From Trichoplax sp. H2 (lineage: Eukaryota > Placozoa > Uniplacotomia > Trichoplacea): a stretch of 64,000 bases of DNA. Numbering within the stretch: position 1 is the stretch's first letter; the number at the start of each line of letters is the position of its first letter. This document shows, in pieces, positions 49,401 to 62,934 of this stretch. Under the pieces are notes generated by a model. That model was not told the origin of the DNA and searched no databases. It saw only the letters and a list, made by a program, of their open reading frames with translations. The translations under genes were made by a program, and so were the position numbers. The stretch is taken from the NCBI GenBank assembly GCA_003344405.1, contig NOWV01000084.1, forward strand, positions 186,001-250,000, written 5' to 3'.

Positions 49401-52400
49401 AAGGCAAATCATCATCGTCGGAGTCATCATCTTGGCCAGCATTATCGGATTCGTAATTACTATCATCTTCTTTAACAAGATGTTTTACATCACGTCGTTG
49501 CCGTAGCTGGAACATAATTGATTCTTCTGGATATCTCGAAGCGACAGCTAGTGGACATTCATGATCGTCTAGAATACGTTGTTTCTTACCACCTAACGAT
49601 TCGCCACCACTAGTATCACTATCAGATGTTCCAAGTAGATCGGGTGACAAAATAACCTAAAAAATTGAAAGCAAGATAGTTAAAATCTTGCATCTATACT
49701 GCCAGTAATATAATACTTTATTTACAAACTAGCCGAAAAAAACATTCCCGTTCTTTACATAAAAATCTTAATCAGAATTAATTCTTATCATAATACAGAA
49801 TCTCATATTTTAGTGTACTATAACTACTTTTACAGGATTATACAGTAATTATGAAAAATACAATATGCGCATATACTGTACTAGTAATATAATACATATC
49901 CGGCACTAGCCCATGCGAAAAATGTGTTCTACTTTATATAAGTATTTAATACTGCGGTTACAGAGCAAGTAGTATGTTATATCAATTATATAATTCTTAA
50001 ATGGATTGTAAATACTCTAATTATAATTATATAGATATTGCTTAAAACTATAGCTGAAAAGGTAGTATAGATTTAATATCAATGACGATATCGACAACCG
50101 CCATTTTGACGTTACTGTACATTCATATAAATTAATCATGAATAATTGACGTGCTGAAAGATGATTTAAAGTTTACAATAGTTGATATTGATTATCAACA
50201 AAATGATTATAGAGCTACGGTGATCTAAGACATATTTAATACTCTTGATCCGTCGAAAATAATCACTAATTGACAGCAAGTATAACTTTAATTTACGTCC
50301 CAACCATTATTTCTGAATTTAATAGTTCATGTACAGTACTAAATTAGTAACTTAATAATTCAATTTCTTACTACACTATCTATTATTCACCTACAGAGCT
50401 TGATTGCTGCGATTAACAAATCAGATATATGCATAGTATGATAAGGAATAATATATATTAATATCTATAAGACGAATATATTCGAATGCAAATATATATA
50501 ATGTAAAGTATGCGATGCTATATGAAGAAATTGGATTATGAGTAATATAAGCTATGGCTAGTTATATACATCGCCGTATAATATACTGTAGGTATCATGA
50601 TAATATTTCGGTAAAATTATTAAGTAACGGCATTATGCTGTTACTACCCTCGAATTTTACTTTACCATAATATATGCTAATTTAATAAAACTTGGCAACT
50701 GTAATCTAGTATAGAAGCATTGAGAATAACGATGCTCACCAAAACAATACAATATTCAAGAGGATCCTCTTTCTCAAGTCCATATTTTTCTAATGTTTCC
50801 AATAGAACATCTTCCGTAGTATGACTCATATTAAATAATAAAGTTTTATAAGGAACTTCAGGAAATAAAGTATTAGCATAAATTTTAAGTGTTCCTGTTC
50901 GTGGCGGACGACCATCTACTCCGCCATCTAATTTCGATTCGATTTTTTGTTGTCGACGTCGTCTCATAACTGCTTCTGGGTTGGAAATGCTTCGTGTGAA
51001 ACTAGTTTCAGGTACTTCACGATAGAGTTCTTTTGCTACGCCATTTTTATCGTTATGACCAGCAACTCGGCCATTACCATGAACACCATTCTGTTGCGGG
51101 ACTTTAATATGACCATTGCCTGGTGGGCCCTGTTGAGCATTTTGTAGGGCTGGTGATGACTTAGCTTTATGATTCATAGCTTTCGTTTTATCCTTGCCTT
51201 TCGATTTTTTGTTCTTAGTTTTATTACGTTTACCTGAATTAGCATCGTTTGAGCCTTCATCAGGCTCATAATTATTTTTTAATAAAAATCTTCCTTCTCT
51301 ATCGTCATAATTCCAATTTAATTGTACTACCAACGGATGCTCGTGGTCGGCTAATTTTCGCTCTTCTTTTGAAAAGAATGTTAACGAAAATCATCACTCA
51401 GCTTCATTATAACGATATCGATCATTTCTAATATTAGCTATTAAAAGTTAAACTTAAATTTCGATCGTAAACACAAAGAAAAACTTTTACTCGCACTCAT
51501 GCAAGATTAGCTGTTATAGTATGCGTATCCATATCACTAACTCAAAATTTAATATAAGGGATCCAACAAAATGCGCTAAGAAATGCTAAAGATAATTGTC
51601 TAACTAACAATTTAAATTTTTGGAAGAATATAATTAGAATATAGTTGATCTTTTCAAGATCTTTTACGTATTCTCTTTACAATCATGTAAATTAATTTAC
51701 TAGGAATGATAAACTGATAGTGGATAAATACTGAGAGGAAAATTAGATCTTCGGCGTAGATAATACCAAAGATTTATTTATTTATATTTTCCGTTTGAAA
51801 GTCGTCATGCTGGAAACACAAAATGAACTAAATAATCCTAATTGATATGTTTTTAATGAGATAGAAAAGTCAAATGAACGGGAACTGAGGATATAACGTA
51901 ATATGATGTAATGATTAGCAATTTATAGTAGCCTGAAGACTGAAACAGCCGTGGAAAGGACTGAGTTGAAGATAGCGTAATTAACGTAATCGATTCATCC
52001 TTGGATGGTTTACGATAGCAAAAATTGAAGTTTACTGTACAATATATTATCTTCTACAACAGCCTAAAGTTATACTAGCTAAGGGTGGAATAAATTTTAT
52101 ACTTCAGTTGCAATATTTACGCACATAAGATTGCAACATTAGCTTACCTCCGTTTGGATGCACCTCGTATAATGAATAATTACTTCCGACCGATAGCATT
52201 CGCATATCGGGTCGAAATTTTTCAATTAAAGTTTCTTTAATATCAGCGCATTGATCTTTGCTAGAAACTCGAATACATTTAGTGGCAACTTTAGAACCAA
52301 CTTCTTGAAAGAAAAATCGCATTACGCCATGGAATTCTAAATCCTAATTAATTTTAAAATTGCATTAAGGATTCCATTAACATTTTTATATTATTAAATA

Positions 52401-55400
52401 GATTTTAAATCTATTTATCTATTCTCTTATAGTTAAAGATCAGGGGTTGTATTTTTACTTTAAGGCTCTATAGTATAGTCAAAAATTGATATCAAGCTAT
52501 ACAAAATCTAGAACTATTAGAAAAAAATGAGAGAATTGAATACCTACAAATTAAATTGCAATTATAAAATTTAAACAGAAAAACCTATGCGATACGAAAT
52601 TAAGTCTCAATTACGTGAAATTAATGATAGATGCGAAGTAATAGATTTAAAAGCTTAATTCTACTCGTAACTAGAATCAACTTCCATCAAATAAAAATTA
52701 AAGAATTACCATTCGAAAAGCGATCAAATGTATAGTTTAAAATTCCTGTCAATAACTACTTTAACTATGTTGGGTTACTTTTATAGCAATAGCATCAGTT
52801 TACGGCATAAACTAAGTTATATAACATCTTCTATCTTTAGATTGATTAAAAAATCTTTAGTATCAATCTAAAATAGAAAAAAATTGAAAACTTTTTGTGT
52901 TAAAACGTATGACAACGAAGATATCCGCACAGTTGTGGTAATAACAGTATTTACTGCAATCAAAGTTAAAACACCACTCATTGCAATTAAAGATCATCAG
53001 ACTTATATTCAACATATATCGCATATTTTACATATTACTTTATAGGAATGATATTTTAAGCTTAATTCTACTTCAATATAATGCGATTAATCACTCTTAA
53101 GAATTGATTGCAATTTGGGGAACAAAATTTACCGCTAAAATTAAAGCAATGTGAATCTAGTTAAGAAAAATCTAAAGTTTCAGCTATGTTTATATTTTAG
53201 ATACTTGTGTCTTGTAATAGAAATTTTTATCCTTACAACGATATTTGTTTACGACATATAAATATGGAACCAAGATTGCATTTGACTTGAGCTTAGCTTA
53301 TGATATAAAGTGCTTCAGTAATTAGCAATAAAAAATTAAATGGCTCCTAGTCAATATATCTTATCGCATCGAGAGGCGGTAAAAAGGATCAACACTAATT
53401 CCATCATTATTAAATTAATTATAACTATGAATAATTAATACCGCAGGAAATTCCTTTGTAAAATATTCTATAGTACAGTAGAAGTAGACATCTATTTTTA
53501 ATAATGTATCGTTAACGTCTAACGACAAACAAATATAACTATAAAGAACAGTTTAACAGAGACATTTAAAGTAAGACAAGCTCTATCAATAGGATACGAT
53601 GTGTCAACTATCGTGGAGCAAAAGTGTGTTCACTAACCAACCAACACTTACGATGTGGGTGCTAAATGTTGACTATAATCATTTTAAAATATTTATCAAT
53701 TAAAATTTTAAGTTACTGTTATATTAACGTTGCAGATGCATCAACAATTATATTCCATCTACTAACATCCATTGCTAAGGGTCACCTTTCCTTAAAATGA
53801 AGAAAAAATTTACGTGATTTCGAATGAATAGAATTATTTTTAGCCATCCCAATTACTATGTCGAGTAAGAATCCAAATGGTTACTAGTTTAGGCTATAGA
53901 AAGTAATGGACGTGACAAAATACAATCTTTCAGTAATCTGCCTTCGCTTAAATTGGATGGATACGTATTTAAATAATATCTCATTTTGAATTAGAATGAA
54001 ATAGTTGCTTTTAAAATTGGCTATTAAAGGAATCATTACTGTAAGCATTCATTATATTTCATATTTTAAGAGCAAATTGGAAAGCACTACTGTAAATTTT
54101 AGAAGTTAACGTACGAAATTTAGTGTTTAGCTTTTGCTATTCAAGATTCTATTCTGGTAAGATATACTAGAAAGGATGTAATATATAGTAATATAGCACA
54201 TTTATCAATGATTTGTGGCTTTTAAATCAGGTTTCTATAGATTTTGAGATAATATGTACTGTTATACTAGATATAAATCATTTACAGTGAAGGAAAAGTA
54301 AACTTGTACCAGTTAAAGTTAGCTCTGTCATTGAATATATCTAAAAATAGTTAATAAATCGACAAAGATAGTTTTTACCATCGATGATTACGAAGTAAAA
54401 TGAGTTAAAGCCTTTATGAAGCTAAAGAACAGCGAAATGGATACGCTATAGTCCGCTATGACTACGCGCAGCGATCATTACTGCTTAAAACTTGCTGTCG
54501 ATTTGAACAAGTCTTCAGCAATAGGATAGATTGCTAATGGAAAACAGATGTCATATGATTACAGTCTATTTTTATCAATAAAACTGAGGAAAAGAAATTA
54601 AACATCTCCGAAGGAAATCAAAGGGCAAGAAATTTAGCTCACGTAATCGGATACGCATACGTATGCAATGACGGTCTATATTATTATTAAATATCTATTG
54701 CGATCTACCGGTTAAAACATGCTCTCGATTAAAATGAGTCCAAAAGTAATAGGATAGATCGACGAAAAATTGCTTTTATGCAATTACGGTCTATTTCCAT
54801 CGATAACAACAGGCAAGAAAGAGATAAAACACCTCTGAACGAAGCCAAACAAAAAGAAAATGGACTCGAATAGTTTGATATGCATCACGTAATGACGTTC
54901 CGTATTATTCTCGAACATGTGTAGTAATCAGACACTAATTTTTCACTTAAATGAGTCTAAAATTGGTAGTTAAATCGATGAAGGAAGGTAACTTGCAATA
55001 GAAATACAATCTACTTCCACCGATAATTTAATAACTGCCGAAAGAAGATTAAGTAACGATGAAGGAAGGCACGGATAAGAAAGCTGGACCTACTAGCCGG
55101 CTATACTCGCATGTACGTTATTAGATCATACTAGAGATTAACTATTTAACTTTATTAAATAGCTACATTTTGAATCAAATCTGAATCCTTCTCAATCTGT
55201 AATACTAGATATTAAACTACATTTTCATAACTCATTATAGAGCCATAATTCCAATCAGATCTGTAAATAGTCAAACCAAGATTGAAACTAAGAATAAAAA
55301 ACTTTGAACCATCGGCAAAGTTTCGATTGTAGCAGTATAGACAAGTCAACGATTAATCCAGAAAATGCTCTTGAAATTGCTATCAAAGTGATATTTTCTG

Positions 55401-58045
55401 TCGTAAAACAAGCTCGTGGATTAATATTTCTAAAAACTTTATAGTTGTTAAGTATATAAAAGCTTTGAATAATCGGTAAAGTTTAAACTATAAGAGTACG
55501 GACAAGTCAATGATAAATCTACCCAGAAAATGCTCTTGAATTGTTATCAAGGTGACATTTTCCATCACAAAACAAACTTGTGAATCAATATTTTCTAAAC
55601 TTTTACATGTTAAATCACAGAATTGTATAGCATGTACCATATCTCTCAATGTAAATTGGATTGGGGCCAAGTCGACAAATTTTCCTTTATGGTAATTGAA
55701 AATAACTGAACACGAGCTGAGTAGACTAGAAGTCATTAATTGCATGCTATATCTAGTTGCCATTTATTCCTTGAGTAGTTGATTATAATCATCACTATCG
55801 ACTAAGTACCAGCACGCGTATATCATAAAGTCCAACTGTCATTGTCATCGTCTACGTATCAAAATTAAAATAAAGTTTTATCCTATCACTCAAAATGAGG
55901 ATTATTAGCAAGATAATCTTTGTGTAGCTTAGTCGATGATCTGCAAGAGTGATCAATGAAAATGTCATTTTGGTACAATAAGTATAGAAACGCAATATAA
56001 CTGTTAAAAACTTGTAGGCCATCATATCTTGACAGCGTTTAAATTAAAGGAGATTACTTGGAATATATTTGTTTCAATAATTTTAAAGTTTGGGGAATTG
56101 AAATGGAAAAGGGTGTTGAAAATATTGAAAAATACCAAAGCTATATTACACCCTGGGCAAATAATCTGGAATTGAGAATGTCATATTACCGACTTATGAC
56201 TGTACGGAAATAGAGATCAAGATACAGTACAGAGTACCAGAAATGATTTATTAATAATTCACATTTTCCTCTATTAGCTATAAAATTGGATTTAATTTTG
56301 ACAAGTTTATGGACGAATAGAAATTGTATGTGAATTTCAATATAACGAAATAAATAACCGCTCAACATGGGAAAGTTGTTCATACATTAAGCAAGATATC
56401 TCTCGAACAGGTTAAATTTTCACCGCTTTGAAAGGGATCATAATTTACTGGAGAATCATCGTTGAAAGCAATCGTAGACTAAGGAAAACTTACGGCTATT
56501 AGAAATAGTCATAGCTGTGTTTTACTCATTTCGAATACATGTGTTAACATTATAAATGTAACGATTGGAATAGTAGTCATAACTGAAGTTAGCTAAAGCG
56601 CATGGATCAAGAGTCCATTTACAATGGATAACTAAAATGCCCTTTCTAACGTTGCCATAGTTAAGACGCGACTATAATTTATCTTACTTTGATGATGGAA
56701 GATTATTTTGAAATTACTCCTAAACTAGACATAAAGAAGTTCATGCGTAAAACTAAATAAAAGAGTTTTATTCTATAGCATTCTTGTGATCGGTGCAAAG
56801 ACATTTATCCTCAGTAAATGTAAATCCGGTAACCTTCAATGTCTACTTTAGCGTTTATTCTTTAAATAAATTACAACTTTTGGCTGTTACGGCTAAAAAT
56901 ATCCGACAATCTTCTAACGCCCAAACAAGTGAAAACTATATTCGTCAGTGATAATGGCACCATTGATGAAAACTATGTCGATTATTAGAATTTCAACGTG
57001 ATATTGAGCCAAGAATATCAATTTTCGTTTTTAAATACAGTAGCATATTTTTAGCGTAATTCTATCAAGACTCATTCATCAGTTTTAACGGTTGAGTCGG
57101 TACATGCCTTTCATCAATTTGGATGAGACCAGAGAATAAACACTCTATGCAAAAGTTTCGATAGTAAACCGGTACTCTTTCTAAAATATTGAGTAACCCT
57201 AATGGTTATGAGTGTGTCAATATCAAGAAATAAATTTCAAATCGAATCTTGAATCCATTGCAATTATTTTTTTCCTCTTGCAGGGTAATCAATTATAAGG
57301 ATTATCATTCTTATTGCCCGAGCGAAGTGCTATACGAGTAGTTACAACGACGGCCGCTATTTGCATTCGAAGAATGTTATGTTGACAATGCTCCATTCTA
57401 GTAGTATATGAGCTTGAAATTGTTCTAGTGGATGATTGAATGTCTGATGTGCGTCGAGTAAAATGGAAAACGATGAACATATTCTATCCTCTCATTGAGA
57501 ACTACGTTACTCCTAACTTTGATCGATAGGCAAGTAGTGTAAACGATTAAAATGTAGCCGTCTTGGTATATTAATTATTTAAATTAATTCTTAATGTTCG
57601 TCGTAGCCATTACGCCACCTACGGTCCTTACTCTGTCTCGTATAACATGACTAAAGTAAAGATGTAATAATGATTGAAAAGCTATCATTAAATAGAAGTA
57701 AAAGATGTGGAAAAATGAATCGGTTTCCGATAGAAAAGATTACTTATTCACTATTACTTGATAAAGTAAGAAAAGAAAAAAAAGAGAGAAATGGAAATAG
57801 CCTACATAGCCACAAAGTTAACAAAAATAGTAAATAAAGAAAGTTTTACTCATGTTGAACGATGATGAATAAGTAAAATACTACTGAAGGGAGATGTCGA
57901 GAATCGACACGGATGTATATACATATTTTTTTTTTACCTGTGATGGTTGAGAAATTTCGAATAGATCTAGTCGACTGCTATTCCATTGCTCGATAATCTT
58001 GGCCAATCTTTGATGTTCTTCGGCCTTGGCTCGTTTATCGCTCAT
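43410..58045 (-). CDS. AFDN: Afadin (AF-6/canoe), junctional actin-linked adaptor
   Basis: Afadin links Ras/Rap signalling and nectin adhesion to actin at adherens junctions. Sixteen exons (minus): 57938-58045, 52148-52343, 50740-51362, 49036-49656, 48271-48561, 47771-48002, 47458-47675, 46817-47339, 46380-46466, 46235-46290, 46054-46125, 45915-45980, 45752-45825, 45528-45628, 45265-45388, 43410-45195; 5178 nt, 1725 aa. N-terminus MSDKRAKAEEHQRLAKIIEQ, then LDLFEISQPSQ. RA1 (about 37-130) has DLEFHGVMRFFFQ and EKFRPDMRMLS. RA2 starts near 258 (TLKIYANTLFPEVPYKT), preceded by RSISNPEAVMRRRRQQK. FHA lies at about 400-500, DIL at about 540-940 (ALWMANASELLHFLK, LPEDGYTCEMIKGIPPG), PDZ at about 985-1085 (GASLGLSIVAAR, GIYIKSVVKGGIAD, RLQAGDQILTVDGRSL). 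The single-exon tail is Pro/Ser/Asn-rich without the long coiled coil of vertebrates and ends MTFAARRAMFS, resembling vertebrate LTFKERQRLFS. The exon 10-11 junction is uncertain. Confidence 0.95.
54430..55110. repeat. Degenerate tandem array in afadin intron 1, unit about 220 bp
   Basis: 'ta.tc.gcta(t)gactacgcg'-like segments recur near 54449, 54645, 54871 and 55095. They alternate with 'caattac.gtctatttccatcgataa..a...ggaaagaaa.taaa.ac.tc.gaa' segments near 54557, 54788 and 55000. Divergence is high. The array lies inside the 5.6-kb first intron of afadin. Confidence 0.7.
55300..55620. repeat. Diverged tandem duplication in afadin intron 1, period about 165-170 bp
   Basis: 'ggcaaagtttcgattgtagcag' near 55313 and 'ggtaaagtttaaactataagag' near 55475 open two copies. 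Both continue with 'gacaagtcaa.gat.aatc', 'cagaaaatgctcttgaa', 'aaagtgatattttc' or its variant, and 'tttctaaa.a.ttta'. A minus-strand open frame (55488-55763, 91 codons) covers one copy, but similarity continues past its stop and indels shift the frame between copies. Confidence 0.75.
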
Positions 58046-59330
58046 GATTGGAATTTAAAGATATTGATGTTCAAGCAGATGCTACCGTAACGGGAAAGGA
58101 ATGGAAAAGTCAATTAGCTAATAACAAGATGACGAAGGAAAGAGTAATGCATACATAGATTATAACTAGCGATGATGATGTTATGCTTTCATTGCATAGC
58201 TACAACTTGAAATTTTTATCTTGCATTAACTAATATTATATGATGACGGAATAAGTTGGATGGTATTTACTACAAGGTTCAATGGAAAGAAAACTGACAA
58301 TATACTTTCTATACAGTCTAGTGACAAAACATTGCAGCTGAGCTTTAATTATACTGTCTCTTTATCGAACAATAGTAGGTTAAATGTAGTTGTTCATATG
58401 TGATGATCCAAGATGGCTACGACTATCCAAAGATGATCACGTTGACAAGAGTAGAGAAGAAAGAGAAATGGGCTTGCAAATTTTCGACTACAGAATTCAT
58501 TTTACTGATTGATTTTCCATCTTCCTTTTTAACTTACATTCATATAGATATAATTTCTTTTTTTTGCCCTTGTTATGAATAGTACAACGGATGATCAACA
58601 CAAGGTTGAAATAATGTTGGAAATAATTCAATGGATGACAATTTCAAGTCGTCGAACCAATGGCTTTGTAATCTTATAATAGTCAACAGCAATCCAAGGT
58701 AAGGGAGGAAAAAAAGATTGATTCTCCTTTTCAACTTGTACGCACTTCTTGATCAACTCTGTTACAATTGTCTAATGATTGTCTTCAATTTGGTAGTATA
58801 GACTATAGATTCTACTCTTGACTATTCATCGTTCAATCAATAGTTAAGCTTTTATTGATGAGAATCAATTTGAGTCCATGATCAAGTGCATACTACATCA
58901 ACTAATACTTGGGAGGGTGGGGAGGACTGGATGTTTTTCTGATGGTTTATTTTTCCCTTATGATGGAAAATCAAGAATAGTATGCAAAAAGCAATATTTT
59001 ATTAGTCTAATTCGTAATAATATCCAACCGTTAGGGACCGTTAACTAGGATGAGACCGTTATTGGTCAACAACGCCTTGAAAAAGATCACGTGATGGAAG
59101 AGACCAATTGGATTGGTTGGAATGGCACAAGGCGAGCATGGTGGATGGATGCAGAGGGGTTAGTATGCAAGGCAAGCTTACCACGCTGGTTGTCATAGTA
59201 ATGTAGGGGAAGGGTAGTCATGATGGATCAGCATAAGTCAAGGCGACGATGACATGTTGACTCATGGTGGTTGTCATGCTATTGTTCTCCACAGGGTAAA
59301 CAATAGAAGATGGTGGCCAACGGGGGGGGG
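58046..59330. other. 5' flank of afadin, no other gene seen
   Basis: This should contain the afadin promoter and 5' UTR on the minus strand. No clear TATA box or recognisable open frame was found. A G-run lies at about 59320-59328. Confidence 0.4.
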
Positions 59331-59350
59331 TAGTCATCACGCTCCTACTT

Positions 59351-59612
59351 CTCACTACAGTATATAGTACTGTAGGCAAGTGTCATCGTCCACACCCAGG
59401 GTGTACTGTACAGTACAGTACAGTACGCAGCCGTGGCTCTGGGGGCCTCGGGCCACAGTACAGTACAGTACTACTGGACTGTATGTACTGTACAGTAGAG
59501 CGCAGGAGCGTCTAGACTACACCAGTCTGTACCATCAAAGTACCGTAGTGGAGTCATTCATGGAGAGGGTAAATAGAGTACTGTACTGTAGTGTAGGTGT
59601 ACAGTACAACAG
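59351..59612. repeat. GTACTGTAC cluster about 1.3-1.6 kb upstream of afadin
   Basis: 'tgtactgtacagtacagtac' near 59401, 'cacagtacagtacagtacta' near 59454, 'gtatgtactgtacagtagag' near 59480 and 'agtactgtactgtagtg' near 59577. The surrounding DNA is richer in GC than the average of the window. Confidence 0.9.
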
Positions 59613-59639
59613 CGGACACGCTACCTGCTCGGAATCAAA

Positions 59640-62600
59640 GCGAATGTCGCTAATGAAACGATGATTGATATCCGTTGTAGTGACATTATTTTTGAGTGAA
59701 ATTCCTACTCCATGGCAGTATTCCGGGTTACGTGATGGTGACATCCTTTTTGCTCGTGAATGCTGTACAATCATGCTCAAAAGTCATCATTCGTAATGAA
59801 TTAGACGCAGCAAGAGAGAGATTTATTTTGTTTTATTTTCACTTTTTTTGAACGATTTTTCAAATAAATTATCTTCTAGAAGAAGAAATGATACACTAAT
59901 ACAAGTATTTTCTTCCTTTAGGCCAGTATACACTGCTGCAGTACTCTTACTATACATCCAACAGTCCGGCGTCGTCACAGTCGCCGATCCAAGCAAAACC
60001 CATGTCACTACCCTATGGCTACAGTACAAAGTCATGGCTGCCTCGCAACGTACGCCAGCGCAACCCTTTATTGACTCTGCTGACTCATGTCGGTCTTGCA
60101 GCAAAGGAAATGGGATGGTCGCGTCCTTTTTCACAATTTGTCTAACTTATTAGGCGTTAATGACGAAAACGCTATACAAATGTTCTTTTATACACAAGAA
60201 TTATTCATCGCCGGAATCAACAATGCATTCCTATCTGTCAATTTGCCATGAAAACTGCAGTGGAGATTACGCTATGGATAATCTTTTTCATGGTTGATAT
60301 CGAGCACACCGCACACGCTCCGAGAGAGTCGTCGAAAAGTATCGACAATTGAATGCGACAGATCCGTCCATGATGAAAAATAGCTTTGACATTTTACTAT
60401 CTAGCTCTTGCTAGTGGAATGGAAATCATAACGACTGAAGAAGATGGACGATATAAAATTCCGATAGTAGAGATTACGTATACCGGTGAAGAATTGAAAA
60501 ACATTGATGTCAATGGATGAGGTATCCAATCCAGCAGGCCTGTCAAGTCCTGATACGCTATTAACTGATGAGGGCATGGTCATAATCAGATATAAATGTC
60601 CTGATCGGTTAGCATAGACTATAATGAATAGGAGACATCTTCGTCGTTTTTCTTTCAAATCGATTTATAAGAGTAGATCACAAATAATGACAGTAATTGA
60701 CCTTCAAAACATGGACTGGATTGTGTCTATACATGAGTACGCTAAATACGCGTACAAATGACATGTGAAACAGGCCAATGACTCATAATGGATTAATAAT
60801 TGTAAAAATAGTATCTTGTCTACTATACATGACAATCGTATGAGCATGGTAAACATTTCATTAAAGTTAAATTAAAATCATTATTATCACGCTTTCTATC
60901 ACAATCTACTATTCCCGTTTAGAAATGATAGTACAGTATAATAGAACTATCATGAACACAGAAAAAGTCTGTGGATTATATCGAAAGGATACTTTGTGTA
61001 GAGTGAAAGTTATTTTATATAGAGCTAAATTATTTGCAGATGATAATTGTTCATCCAGTACAACGGCAACATCAATCGATACATAGGAACCACTGTCAAA
61101 ACTATTCATAAACATTTTATTAAATAGAAAGAAAAGTTTATCCATAAAATACAATGCTATGAATAAAATACAGTACACAGCATCCGTATTGATTCTATTT
61201 CTTAAAATGACTCATCCTAAAGAATCGACGAGGTACCTTTCCATTACAACATACCAATCTTAGTGTTTAGCCAATTATACCAAAAACAGCAGTATAAGTA
61301 TACTCAATTGGTACATAGGAAATGGTAGGTTAGCTACTCATCAAATTTATCTTATGCCTAATAGGAAATAACTTTAGATTGTTAAGGAGAATTAATCATA
61401 TCATCTTGAACCGATGAATTCACATTCAATCGCAAGAGCTACAGCATTATCTTGTTTCTAGTAGAATATTAATATCATCCAAATTAAAATTTTCCTTCAT
61501 AAATGCAAAATCAATTAAAGCGTACAATTACCATATGCAAGATACCAGAAATAGTATTACTCACTTTAATTCAATACAATAACCTAATAATAACAATCTA
61601 TTCTTCATTAATGCAACATGATAATTCTATTAATATCCTTTCAATGTCTACCATATGTTGGCGAGGTGTAACTAAAGCGATTAATACATTTCAATACTTT
61701 ACTATTCAATGGTAGAGTTGAAGAGTAGAACTTCAAAGATACCCTTATTTGCAATAGATCAGTATTATAATAGAAATAGAATAGTTCCATTATAATTCGA
61801 CTACAACAGTTGGAAAATGTATAATTACGTACAAGAAGAGTATTGGACTTGCCGGCATTAAAAGGCACTACAACTCTTATTTAAAGAAATTAGCCATGGA
61901 TAATGCATGACAACTATAGAATATTTAAATTGTTTAAATTGGCTATTTACAACTATGATATCAGAAGACAATAATAACGTACCGGTGTAATAGGCCAAAG
62001 TATATCCCCAAGCCCAGACTATCCCCGGGTTTAATCTAGAGGTACATGTATCAAGCAATAATAAAGTTTGAGGGAAATTCCTCACATACCATAAAAAATT
62101 TTATTAAAGGTTAGAAATTTTGGATATTGTTTGATTCCTAAGCGAAGAAGAAGCTTCAAACTAAATCAGAAACATTTTGCAGGGATAGCGCAGCAAATAA
62201 ATATACAATTTATATCGTTAGTTACAAGGGCATATTATAGTTTAAAACAAAGTCATGTTTGATTACCAGATTGATATCCTGTTATCTGTAAAAAATCATA
62301 GCTTCATATCTTTTTTTTGAGAGACAATAGTTCAAATTTTAAATTGAGAATATTAATTAATATTGACAAAAAATTTTTACCACTTAATAAGGAGAGACTA
62401 AGTTACTCGTGTTTTATTAAAGAAATTTACACTGCATCAATTTTGTCCATATTATAGTCTAAGCAAGAAATATTATCACAATGTGAGATTATAAACTTAA
62501 ATACAGAACGCCTATTTTTTTAGCCATCAATAACAGCACTTTGAAGGTACAAGACAAATTGAGATCGCTACTGCAAATGTGATTTAAGGCCTGTAGCATA

Positions 62601-62720
62601 TATTTTATACAAAACATGCTGTTTTAAGTAAACAAAGGAATCCCACCCTTCCTAGGAATGAATATTACCAAATTTTTATTTATAGCGCCATTGGCAAGTA
62701 TTGACATGCTGTTGTAATGA
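59640..62720. other. Intergenic DNA, no supported gene
   Basis: Only short open frames. One short plus-strand frame (60248-60352, 34 aa, MKTAVEITLWIIFFMV start) has a signal-peptide-like hydrophobic core. A second, open to a stop at about 60520 (reading ...TTEEDGRYKIPIVEITYTG...), looks compositionally protein-like. I could not join them with good splice sites and recognise neither. Confidence 0.35.
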
Positions 62721-62726
62721 CATATT

Positions 62727-62925
62727 ATTTAATGTAACACTGTAATTTATTATTATATTGCGGCATTATAGTATACTGTACGAGTAGATATATATATACA
62801 ATTACGTGTACATTCCCAGTAAATTATTTAAATACAACACTGTAATTTATTATTACAGCAGACCTTTATACTATAGGAGTAGATATATTATACAATTACC
62901 TGTACACTGCCGGTAAACATAGTAG
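62727..62925. repeat. Tandem duplication of about 100 bp
   Basis: 'aacactgtaatttattatta' occurs near 62735 and 62839, followed in both by 'gtagatata' with short TA runs, 'acaattac.tgtaca' and 'ccggtaaa'/'ccagtaaa'. Confidence 0.85.
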
Positions 62926-62934
62926 TGATTTTTA

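Noticed and set aside
55488-55763. A 91-codon minus-strand open frame inside afadin intron 1, at first glance protein-like and partly duplicated upstream
   Set aside because: DNA similarity between the two copies runs past the stop codon, and small indels break the frame between copies. This fits the other degenerate tandem repeats better than duplicated exons.
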